Assembly: GCA_944474755.1 (NCBI GenBank)
Contig: OX104119.1
Coordinates: 82,526,896-82,590,895 of the forward strand
Source of the DNA: Limnoperna fortunei
Taxonomy: Eukaryota; Mollusca; Bivalvia; Mytilida; Modiolidae
DNA: 64,000 nt
Reading direction: 5' to 3'
Shown here piece after piece: positions 8,858-18,080 of this stretch. The first letter of the stretch is position 1, and every line of letters begins with the position of its first letter. A program made the position numbers and the translations under genes. The notes beneath the pieces were generated by a model that was not told where the DNA came from, made no database searches, and saw nothing but the letters and a program-made list of their open reading frames with translations.

Positions 8858-10232
8858 TGTGTTTGGGAAATGTTTGGAAAATTTGCGTGAAAGAATTTCT
8901 ATGTCTCTCATCCACTCGGAAGAAAAGCTTAAAAAGTATGTAGCCAAGCCATCCTTTCAACGATGTCAAATTTTCAACGACGATCTTGTTGGGGTTCAAA
9001 ACAAACAGGTTAACCTTCTACTGAACAAACCCATCTACGTTGGACAAACTATCCTGGATATTTCTAAATGGCTCATGTATCACTTCCACTACAAGGTGAT
9101 GAAACCCAAAAATGGCGACAAAATAGAGTTGTTATTTACAGATACAGGTATGTTTCACCATATTTAATATATTTCAATATTTATAAAAGAAGATATTGAG
9201 TAGATGTATAAGACGCTGCAACAGTTTGAATAGGATGGTTCATACCCACAATTGATTTCTCAGATAAAATACATTATTGATTTATAAAATAAATCCGCGG
9301 GAATTCTATTAATCAATACACTTAGTATTTAATATTTCACAATTTTTATAGTTTATTTCATTAGAAACTCTTCATTTAAAAAAAAAAGTTAATCAGAAAT
9401 TGTACAATTCCAGATTCTTTATGCTATGAAATCGAAACAGAGGACGTATATGAAGATATGAAAAGTATGAAAGACTTATTGGATACGTCAAACTTTCCAA
9501 CAACACATGAACTCTACTCTGAGAAGAACACAAAAGTTCCTGGTAAATTTAAAGATGAACTTGGAGGTAATTTGATTGATTTTGTATTTATCACCATTTA
9601 AATAATATTTATGCAAAAATCTCACGAACAAAAGTTATTTATATCAAATTAATATAATTTGAGTAATAGAATATATATATAAAAAACATAAATCAAATTA
9701 AGAATAAAATGGGAGGATATGGAGTAAATGCTAGAGTAGTAATCTTACAATTATTATCATCCTTTGTTTGACATCAGGGTTAAAATCTATTAACGATTAC
9801 AAAACACAACAGAATATGGATGTGAAATTGTATGAATAAAATGACATAAACGCTGAAATATTTCTTATACCATTATTTTTTTCAGGCACCCCCATAACTG
9901 AAGTAATTAGTCTAAGGCCGAAAATGTATAGTATAACGTATAACAGAAAAGATGCTGATGGAAATGGAATTACACATGCAGTGGAAAAGAAAGTGGCGAA
10001 GGGAATAGCAAAATGTGAAATCAAAAAAACATTGCGTCATGAAATGTATAAAAACTGTCTTTTGGATGAAACAGTAACAATGAATTCAATGAAGTCTATT
10101 CGAAGTAGAAATCATGAACTTTATATGGACATAATAAACAAAAAAGGATTGTGTAGTTTCGATGACAAGCGCTACTGGATAAACTCAGTAGAAGGTTATC
10201 CTTTTGGACATTATAAATTAAAAAAACAATAG
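8858..10232 (+). CDS. 3' part of a Polinton-type family B DNA polymerase gene, three visible exons
   Basis: Three exons fit: 8858-9147, 9414-9566 and 9886-10232 (stop TAG), with GT..AG introns 9148-9413 and 9567-9885. The first exon opens just after an acceptor (tttccag) with a short FGK-containing motif that in this family lies in the Pol motif B region, followed by a conserved stretch with NKPIYVGQTILDISK and FHY. The catalytic motif C tetrad Asp-Thr-Asp-Ser is encoded across the first junction, and both junctions keep frame. Palm N-terminal, exonuclease and TP-like domains are absent; LINE copy 1 ends 58 nt upstream, so the gene is truncated or interrupted. Protein-primed replication is family knowledge. 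This could be an element gene that gained introns or a captured host copy. Confidence 0.75.
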
Positions 10233-10326
10233 TTGAGTGAAATGTCTTTATAACTAATAAAAGTTGATATAATGATTTATATATTCTTTACATGATAGTT
10301 ACTTGTAAAAGAAACGTCTAATACGT

Positions 10327-11223
10327 CTACTCATCTTCAAACTCATTCACTATATTCTCAAAAGTTTCATTATCAAAATCGTCACTCATCTTCGGCTTCT
10401 TAAAGATCACACTTCCATCTTGGTGTATGTCTCTTTTATTGGTGGTACTCATGGGTTGAAATGGTATGCGTGTTGCATCATAGATCCCCCAAGTTGGTGG
10501 CGTTAATGGACGCTGTAGTGTAGCCAGTTTATGGGTTGCAGGTGAAAATTGAATTGTAGCCGGTGTCGGGGTTGTTATCATTGGTTGTGTAAAAGGTTTT
10601 GGATTTGTGTTCACCACAAGCTGAGAAGGAAAAAAAACACTTGTTATGTAAAGATTATGTTCAGCATAACCCAATACTGAGATAAAGTCCTGAATTGGGG
10701 TTCTTCAGTTTAGCATTTCAACCATTCAAGTCTGTTTAATATAAAAAACTATTTGGAAGTGGATATTTGGTAAATAATTTTTTCCAATTATACTAGAATA
10801 TCCCAACTTATATGACTTTTATACCCACACCAGTTAACTATATATTTGATGTGCGTATACTATCTTCAACTAGATGAAAAAAAAAGTTTTTACAAAGACG
10901 TTCATGCATTTATAATTTATGGAACTTACTTGTGGGAAGCATGCTTTCAGTGAGTCCAAGTTAGTTCTAAGTGTTATCAAGGCATCGAGTTCATCCATTC
11001 CTAGACATAAATGACCCCCTCGAGAAGTACATCCAGGCTTAGCTTTTCTGTTGTCATATAAGTCGACGTAGTAAAATCCAGTTTCATCATGTCGACGAAG
11101 AACAATTGCTTTGTTTCGACCAAATTTACTTCGAAATTCTACCTCGTTCTTTGAATTAACTCTTTGTTGGAAGACGGGTATACTGCACTGTTCTGTGTTT
11201 GCATCTAAAAGTGCTTGAGCCAT
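10327..11223 (-). CDS. Two-exon gene with a PC4/p15-like domain
   Basis: Exon 1 runs 11223-10930 and ends in a strong donor (gtaagt); exon 2 runs 10620-10327 after a polypyrimidine/ctcag acceptor. Both are 294 nt and phase 0, giving about 195 residues. I prefer ATG 11223 because the longer frame begins with GTG. Residues about 30-95 (KFGRNKAIVLRR, GFYYVDLYD, SRGGHLCLGMDELDALITL) have the strand-strand-strand-helix spacing of the PC4 single-stranded-DNA-binding domain. The C-terminal half is Pro/Thr-rich then acidic. It faces the polymerase gene tail to tail, 94 nt away. A role in replication or transcription of the element is inference; the PC4 call is tentative. Confidence 0.5.
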
Positions 11224-11856
11224 GTTTGCAATCACAAGTGTGGTTCACTGAATTACATTTTTCATTTTATAAAGACCCATATAATTTACGCGCTAAAAAG
11301 TATCCAACCAAAGTACCTTAAATTTCCACAGTTAAGTGTGGTTCGTCACGTTGTAGAATCTAGATTTTAGCTCCACCTCGATAGTCATTTACATGTCACG
11401 ACATCTCAAAGTTTCATAAATCACATTGTGATTGGTCAAGTTGTGGAATCTAGATTTTTAGTTCCATTTGTGTATGTCACAACAAACATTCCTATATGAT
11501 TACAAAAAGAATTCTAAAACCTTACTAAATATTATGGTTTTTTTTCTGTTCACAACCATCTAAACTGAAAATTTCCGTTATATGTAAAAAACAACAACAA
11601 AAAAACTAACAAACAAACAAACAAAAAACGAAATATTTTCTGTGAACGCATAAACAACACTATAAATGAAAAAAAACTCACTAGTTGCTACATCAGAGAC
11701 TTGATAATTTTTAAAGTTCAGATGTCGTATGCCTAATTAGTACATGTAAAAGTCAAAAAATATTATTCTTCCATCCGCTCATATTCATTTATGATACTAT
11801 TATGATCTGCAGAAATCACCAATTGTAAACCCAATCGAAAATTTGTGTTAATGTGT
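11224..11856. other. Intergenic stretch with a short internal duplication
   Basis: No gene is supported. Two similar blocks occur: gttgtagaatctagatttta near 11350 and gttgtggaatctagattttt near 11440, both after TCACG/TCACA-type text. The part next to 11223 probably holds the promoter of the minus-strand PC4-like gene (a tataa-like tract near 11265), which is inference. A CAAACAAA-rich low-complexity tract lies at 11590-11630. Confidence 0.4.
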
Positions 11857-12201
11857 TTAAGTTCCCTTTTTAACCTCGAGTTTTTGCAATTTCAACACAC
11901 TTGGCAAAACGTAATTTTTCACGATGGTAATGTAAGAATCATAAAGGTGTTGCATCTCGAATTTAGGATAATATTGTCGCAACAAATTATAAATGTCCCT
12001 TGATTCCCTTTTTAACTTATTTACACTGAGTCGTATGTATGAAGAAGACTTTACGATTGAATTTCTAAGATCAGATATGATTCCAGACTGACTTTGGTGA
12101 ATATGTAAGTATTCTTTTTCTGTTAATCTCGCTAGAACTTGTTTTATTAAATATATACTTTTTACTGATCGAATTTTAAAATCTCTTGTAATATACTGCA
12201 T
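11857..12201 (-). CDS. Orphan 114-residue ORF, lysine-rich and probably helical
   Basis: ATG 12201 to a stop at 11857-11859. I do not recognise the product. It is basic, rich in Lys, Ser and Tyr, and predicted to be mostly helical with no signal peptide or membrane segment. Its first 40 codons lie in a segment (12080-12200) that recurs degenerately at 12222-12335, so part of the frame is repeat-derived. It could be a fragment of a spliced gene or a chance frame. Confidence 0.3.
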   Translation of the reverse strand: MQYITRDFKIRSVKSIYLIKQVLARLTEKEYLHIHQSQSGIISDLRNSIVKSSSYIRLSVNKLKRESRDIYNLLRQYYPKFEMQHLYDSYITIVKNYVLPSVLKLQKLEVKKGT

Positions 12202-12335
12202 TCTAAATTATTAGATATTAAACCAGACTAACTTGGTTGAATATGTAAACAATTGTTTTCCGTTATTCTAGAACTTGTTTTATTAAAAGTATACTATTTT
12301 CTGATTAAATTTTAAAAATTTCTTACTATATGAAA
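12080..12335. repeat. Degenerate direct duplication of about 115 bp
   Basis: 12085-12195 and 12222-12335 align over phrases such as ccagact-act, gaatatgtaa and agaacttgttttattaaa, with small gaps. It overlaps the start of the minus-strand ORF at 12201. Confidence 0.6.
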
Positions 12336-12754
12336 TTTTGCGGATGTGTATCTTAGATAACATGATTGACAACTTGACACGCCCCCTTTCGTTATAACGG
12401 CCATGAATTTGTGTAAAGATGATTTTCTACGCCCATTGGAACACCTAACTTTGTAAATAATTTTGATTTTAGAGTATTTTCATGATCAAAATGCACTTTA
12501 AACGTCCATATATGCATATTTCTTCATGTATTATATTTTCAACACTGGTACCTTATCCTCCCACTGTTTTCGATTACCATATAAACCAGTTCTTTAAAAC
12601 ATTTTTAATATACAATAATTTTCATATTACTCTTAAAGAAAAATCAATATGTTTTTTAAATCAATAAAATTGTATTGAAAAGAAAAACTAAATTTTGTTT
12701 AAAAAGTAAACAACATTTTTCTTACGTAATATTTGTTGACATTTGGCGGGGAAG
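12336..12754. other. AT-rich intergenic stretch
   Basis: I see no gene here. It lies between the minus-strand ORF and the plus-strand membrane protein gene and may hold the promoter of the latter; I see no definite motif. Confidence 0.4.
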
Positions 12755-14112
12755 ATGGCCTACAAAACATTTGTGCTCTGCTTGCTTGTGTTGATTTGTT
12801 TAACTAACAACTGCAAAGCAAATCTAATAGAATACAATTTGAATGGTAGAACATGCACACCATTTGAGAATGCAGTTATATTTTAGAAAATTGGTCTGAG
12901 GTGTTCTTTCAAAGGAAATGGGATCTATTTGTTCGATTCGGATATGAATGCAAACATCGAAATTTTAATAATAGAAAGAATAACGGATTCCACCTTATCT
13001 GTCCATGGAAGTGGATCATTAAAGAAAATAATTATCGACAAGGGAAGTTTGGAAACATGCAACAACATTATGACAACACAGGGAGTTGAAATCCGAATTG
13101 ACGGTAGACCATGTGTAAGTGTAACATTATAGATAGTATGTGTATCCCACATGAAATAGTTTCCATACTGTTTTTTAAGGAATTAAAATATTTTCCTTTT
13201 ATATCATAACTTAACCCCTGAAAAGAATTTCACACATGCATAAGAAGAATAAGAATACTTTATGTATCCACATCAGGACTCGTAGGAATAACACAATGTA
13301 TTACATATATTATTTACATATTTGTTGTTTTCATGTACAGGAAAGTATAACTGCTGTAAGTATGATGAGACCCTCAGAAAGGACTATGTCATCAACACAT
13401 CAAGGGAGAACAACAGAAGGCCTAAAGATAACAACGCCGGACACTCATCGTGGGGAAACAACTGAGGGACGTGAGAAATCAACACGTCTTCAAGGGGGAT
13501 CAACAGAGGGAAAAACACAAGACGCTCCATCGACAACACCTCTGGGGGAGGCAACAAAAGGAAGCAGGGTACATAATAATATTCCATATTTATATAATGT
13601 TTTATGTACATTTATCAACATTTAAATTACAAAAAGTTAGTTCATATATGTATATTTATTTTTGTATAAATATATCAAGGGGATCCCTTTTCAAATTTTA
13701 ACGTTCTTAGAAACAGGTGTCCATCTTTTATTTAATATCCACATATGGTTCGTCATTTTCTATTGAGGTCCATCATTTTCTATTCTATAATGAAATGATA
13801 ATAAAGAATGGAATTTGCTGCTATAACTTTAATAATGCGAGATGTTAAATATCTAAAAAATTAAGGTAAAAAATGTATCATATTTTTCATTTGTTATAGG
13901 ATGAAAAAGTGACACCCTGGATAATAACAACAGTGACTGTCTTAGCAGGTACAACAATTACTATTCATATTATTTCATATGTCATATTTTTCTTGATAGT
14001 TCTTCTATCTGTTATTTTATTAATTTTGTTTTTTTGCGACGTATTTCGACAACATTCTGGAGAGAGAAAATATCAACAGTTGTTAGACGCAGATAACCTA
14101 GTATTAAATTAG
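12755..14112 (+). pseudogene. Type I membrane protein gene: signal peptide, ectodomain, mucin-like stalk, TM; one in-frame TAG
   Basis: Exons 12755-13114, 13341-13568 and 13900-14112 (stop TAG) all join in phase 0 with GT..AG introns. Exon 1 starts with a signal peptide (MAYKTFVLCLLVLICLT) and encodes a short ectodomain with several cysteines and alternating hydrophobic strands that may form a beta solenoid. Codon 44 is TAG (12884-12886). Exon 2 is a Ser/Thr-rich stalk with four degenerate repeats of a TxxG-x-TTEG type, a likely O-glycosylation region. Exon 3 encodes a transmembrane helix of about 30 residues and a short tail. I do not recognise the family. The site beside element genes raises either a host surface-protein gene or an element glycoprotein; neither is proven. 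Confidence 0.55.
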
Positions 14113-14266
14113 AAAAGTAATGTTTTTGAAAATACGTTTTTAATCAATGTTAAAATTCCTGAGGGTAAATGAAAAAAACTGTTGAAACAACAATCAACTA
14201 ACCAATTATATCATTATATATAATATTAGAAAATTTTGCGTTACAATTCACAACATAATTTAAAAG

Positions 14267-14416
14267 ATGTTGACCGAGTTCTTTTTTTCAGTTATTACAG
14301 GTTTCCTCCTCATATTTATTGCTTATTGACTTTGTAAAAGGAGGGTGGGTGGTGGTGAAATAAATGACATTGAGTTACAGGCAGTACAATATGACTATCA
14401 TAGAAAGAATTCATAA
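14267..14416 (+). pseudogene. Small single-pass membrane ORF broken by TGA (unit 1)
   Basis: ATG 14267 starts a hydrophobic stretch (about residues 5-20) ending at TGA 14327-14329. The same frame then continues for 29 codons with a basic KRR stop-transfer-like cluster and an acidic tail to TAA 14414. The layout of membrane helix, basic cluster and tail across the TGA suggests one former protein. The identical TGA is in unit 2, so it predates the duplication or is not a defect. Function unknown. Confidence 0.4.
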
Positions 14417-14427
14417 AAAACAAATGT

Positions 14428-14871
14428 ATGAATGCAGTATATAAGGCAGTAATTTACAAAAATCTTAAATTTAATCATTCCTTTACAGTTTTGCTGAGCA
14501 TAATTGTTGCCGTACTTATTCGGAAATTTAAAGTCAGAAATTCATCTTCAGCATTAAATTTAGAATCAGGTGATATTGTTTTGTTTGAGCAAACGCCACA
14601 GGAATTCATGACAAGATTTTAATTGACTTTTTTAGAAAATATTGAAGTTTTCTTAATTTCCACAACAACAATCATCTATGGATTATATCGATTTGTTGTC
14701 AGTGTGCAAGCAATTTTTCGAGAACATCCACCACCACAACCCTTAATTCCAATACCTATTCAACCAGTACTGCACCCTGCACAACCTATGGAACAAGCAG
14801 CACCAGTACCGATAAGACGAAGTGGAAGGGTAGTTAAAAGACCAGAGCGTTTAATAGTTACTATGAAATAA
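14428..14871 (+). pseudogene. Membrane ORF with proline-rich tail, one in-frame TAA (unit 1)
   Basis: ATG 14428 begins 64 codons with a membrane segment (FTVLLSIIVAVLIRKF) and an acidic tail, ended by TAA 14620. The same frame reopens at once for 82 codons with a second hydrophobic stretch, a proline-rich run (residues 30-55 of that part) and a basic end (SGRVVKRPERL). A tttttag acceptor-like site at about 14634 means the second part could be a separate exon. Unit 2 has the same stop. I do not recognise either part. Confidence 0.4.
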
Positions 14872-14988
14872 TTGTTGACACATATCAGCTTTTAGAAAAA
14901 CACACTTTTATATTATTACTATATTATATTTGCTTCTTATTTTAAAAAATCATTTAATAGGATTTTCACAGTTTTAAAACTCACTTAC

Positions 14989-15299
14989 CTGTCATCTACA
15001 ACATTCTTTATCACTTCCATAACGGTTTTCCCGATATCGGTTCCCATTCTACTGCATGCCTGGAACATGCCTTCCAAAAAGTTTGCGTTTCTTTTAAAAA
15101 GTATGAAAAACCACATATGTTGTGGACTGTGTATCAAACAATAAAATGCTTCAATAATTGATTCCATAAGTTGGCGGTCAAAAATTAGTGGAATATTGTA
15201 AACAAATTTCCACATTTCCTCTTTAAAAAAATCACAGTTGCAACAAAGATTACAGTGTTCTATCACATTAATATGGTGACAAGATTTTAGACCTTCCAT
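14989..15299 (-). CDS. First exon of an unrecognised Cys-rich protein (unit 1)
   Basis: ATG 15299 opens 103 codons that run into an exact donor (CAG|gtaagt at 14989/14988), so I read it as a first coding exon. The N-terminus has a Cys/His cluster (CHHINVIEHCNLCCNC) that could bind metal; the rest is helical and hydrophobic. No downstream exon is evident at lower coordinates. An identical exon is at 16887-17197. Confidence 0.45.
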
Positions 15300-15585
15300 G
15301 ATGCTTCTTAACTGATTTTAGGTGTATGGCTATGTTATTGTGGGAAAAATTCTTACATAAAGCTTGTATTACATAACTGGAAGTTATGGGGATAGCCCAT
15401 CATCCAATAGTATTAAATTCATTATGTAATTTTTAAAACTTCCATAGATACATGAATGTATGTATAATGACATAATACAATAACAGTATTATCCAGGTAA
15501 ACATAAACCCAGCAATTCTTTCTACCCATCACAATTAGTAGCAGTAGTCCTTTTATTAACATTTTTCATGTTTTTTTCTATTATA

Positions 15586-15595
15586 ACCCCCCCCC

Positions 15596-15624
<29 letters not shown>
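15586..15624. repeat. C-run plus (AC)n microsatellite at the duplication junction
   Basis: A C-run passes into (CA)n exactly where unit 1 meets unit 2. The same tract ends unit 2 (17484-17519), consistent with slippage or unequal exchange at this site. Confidence 0.9.
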
Positions 15625-15626
<2 letters not shown>

Positions 15627-15790
15627 GGTTCGTCATTTTCTATTGAGGTCCATCATTTTCTATTCTATAATGAAATGATAATAAAGAATGGAATTTGCTG
15701 CTATAACTTTAATAATGCGAGATGTTAAATATCTAAAAAATTAAGGTCAAAAATGTAATTCTAAAATATCATATTTTTCATTTGTTATAG

Positions 15791-16003
15791 GATGAAAAAG
15801 TGACACCCTGGATAATAACAACAGTGACTGTCTTAGCAGGTACAACAATTACTATTCATATTATTTCATATGTCATATTTTTCTTGATAGTTCTTCTATC
15901 TGTTATTTTATTAATTTTGTTTTTTTGCGACGTATTTCGACAACATTCTGGAGAGAGAAAATATCAACAGTTGTTAGACGCAGATAACCTAGTATTAAAT
16001 TAG
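15791..16003 (+). CDS. Second copy of the membrane-anchor exon (unit 2)
   Basis: Same acceptor (ttgttatag) and same coding sequence as 13900-14112: a transmembrane helix and short tail ending in TAG. It could serve as an alternative last exon of the gene at 12755, or be a passive copy. Confidence 0.5.
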   Translation, partial: DEKVTPWIITTVTVLAGTTITIHIISYVIFFLIVLLSVILLILFFCDVFRQHSGERKYQQLLDADNLVLN

Positions 16004-16163
16004 AAAAGTAATGTTTTTGAAAATACGTTTTTAATCAATGTTAAAATTCCTGAGGGTAATTTCAAATGAAAAATACTGTTGAAACAACAATCAACTAACC
16101 AATTATATCATTATATATAATATTAGAAAATTTTGCGTTACAATTCACAACATAATTTAAAAG

Positions 16164-16313
16164 ATGTTGACCGAGTTCTTTTTTTCAGTTATTACAGGTT
16201 TCCTCCTCATATTTATTGCTTATTGACTTTGTAAAAGGAGGGTGGGTGGTGGTGAAATAAATGACATTGAGTTACAGGCAGTACAATATGACTATCATAG
16301 AAAGAATTCATAA
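16164..16313 (+). pseudogene. Small membrane ORF with TGA (unit 2 copy)
   Basis: Copy of 14267-14416 with the same internal TGA (16224-16226). Confidence 0.4.
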
Positions 16314-16325
16314 AAAAACAAATGT

Positions 16326-16769
16326 ATGAATGCAGTATATAAGGCAGTAATTTACAAAATTCTTAAATTTAATCATTCCTTTACAGTTTTGCTGAGCATA
16401 ATTGTTGCCGTACTTATTCGGAAATTTAAAGTCAGAAATTCATCTTCAGCATTAAATTTAGAATCAGGTGATATTGTTTTGTTTGAGCAAACGCCACAGG
16501 AATTCATGACAAGATTTTAATTGACTTTTTTAGAAAATATTGAAGTTTTCTTAATTTCCACAACAACAATCATCTATGGATTATATCGATTTGTTGTCAG
16601 TGTGCAAGCAATTTTTCGAGAACATCCACCACCACAACCCTTAATTCCAATACCTATTCAACCAGTACTGCACCCTGCACAACCTATGGAACAAGCAGCA
16701 CCAGTACCGATAAGACGAAGTGGAAGGGTAGTTAAAAGACCAGAGCGTTTAATAGTTACTATGAAATAA
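16326..16769 (+). pseudogene. Membrane ORF with proline-rich tail and TAA (unit 2 copy)
   Basis: Copy of 14428-14871. It differs by one residue in the first part (Asn to Ile) and keeps the same TAA (16518-16520). Confidence 0.4.
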
Positions 16770-16886
16770 TTGTTGACACATATCAGCTTTTAGAAAAACA
16801 CACTTTTATATTATTACTATATTATATTTGCTTCTTATTTTAAAAAATCATTTAATAGGATTTTCACAGTTTTAAAACTCACTTAC

Positions 16887-17197
16887 CTGTCATCTACAAC
16901 ATTCTTTATCACTTCCATAACGGTTTTCCCGATATCGGTTCCCATTCTACTGCATGCCTGGAACATGCCTTCCAAAAAGTTTGCGTTTCTTTTAAAAAGT
17001 ATGAAAAACCACATATGTTGTGGACTGTGTATCAAACAATAAAATGCTTCAATAATTGATTCCATAAGTTGGCGGTCAAAAATTAGTGGAATATTGTAAA
17101 CAAATTTCCACATTTCCTCTTTAAAAAAATCACAGTTGCAACAAAGATTACAGTGTTCTATCACATTAATATGGTGACAAGATTTTAGACCTTCCAT
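16887..17197 (-). CDS. First exon of the Cys-rich protein (unit 2 copy)
   Basis: Identical in protein to the exon at 14989-15299, with the same gtaagt donor. Confidence 0.45.
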
Positions 17198-17519
17198 GAT
17201 GCTTCTTAACTGATTTTAGGTGTATGGCTATGTTATTGTGGGAAAAATTCTTACATAAAGCTTGTATTACATAACTGGAAGTTATGGGGATAGCCTATCA
17301 TCCAATAGTATTAAATTCATTATGTAATTTTTAAAACTTCCATAGATACATGAATGTATGTATAATGACATAATACAATAACAGTATTATCCAGGTAAAC
17401 ATAAACCCAGCAATTCTTTCTACCCATCACAATTAGTAGCAGTAGTCCTTTTATTAACATTTTTCATGTTTTTTTCTATTATAACCCCCCCCCCCCACAC
17501 ACACACACACACACACACA

Positions 17520-17861
17520 GACTTTACCTCAGTATGTTAATATGTTATGATAGTAAATGTTGGGTGAAATATAATACTCAAATGTATATTTTTGTTGTTA
17601 AAATTTCTCAGGTTATTGAAAAAATTTTAATAATTTTTTTAGTGCTTTATTGTTTGAAGTTTGATATACATGTAATGCTCAGATGTATATACACTACTTA
17701 TTAAAACAATATTTCTTTGGTGCTTAAAAAACTTTCAGTTGGTGCTTTTTTCTTTGAAGTGTGATTTTGATAACTTGCTATGAAGTTGTTGTTTGTACAC
17801 TAGTCATAGTTTTTTGCATTGGTCTTTTTTCTCTCATGTTGTCATTGTAACAAAGTTTGAT
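17520..17861. other. AT-rich stretch, nothing recognised
   Basis: Between the duplication and LINE copy 2 I see only AT-rich text with no supported gene or repeat. Confidence 0.4.
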
Positions 17862-18080
17862 TGATTGATTGATTGTTTGTTGTTTTACGTCCAGCAAGCA
17901 TTATTTCAGCTATATTCAGGACGTGATAATTACTACAAATCAACTTATTTGATCATAAACAACCATTTTATATCCCTTCCTTAATACTAAAACAATATCT
18001 CATACAATAGTATGATAATATACATATAAAAATTAAATTAAAACAATAAAAAGTATGCAATATCACAATTAGCAGTATAA

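Larger units (their letters stand above)
13741..17519. repeat. 1.9-kb tandem duplication (two nearly identical units)
   Basis: Unit 1 is 13741-15620 and unit 2 is 15621-17519. Both start with acatatggttcgtcattttc and end in a C-run followed by (AC)n. Differences are few: 15-nt and 6-nt insertions in unit 2 (near 15755 and 16057) and scattered substitutions. Each unit carries the TM exon, three small ORFs on + and one exon on -. The signal peptide and stalk exons are outside, so only the membrane end of that gene is doubled. Confidence 0.95.
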
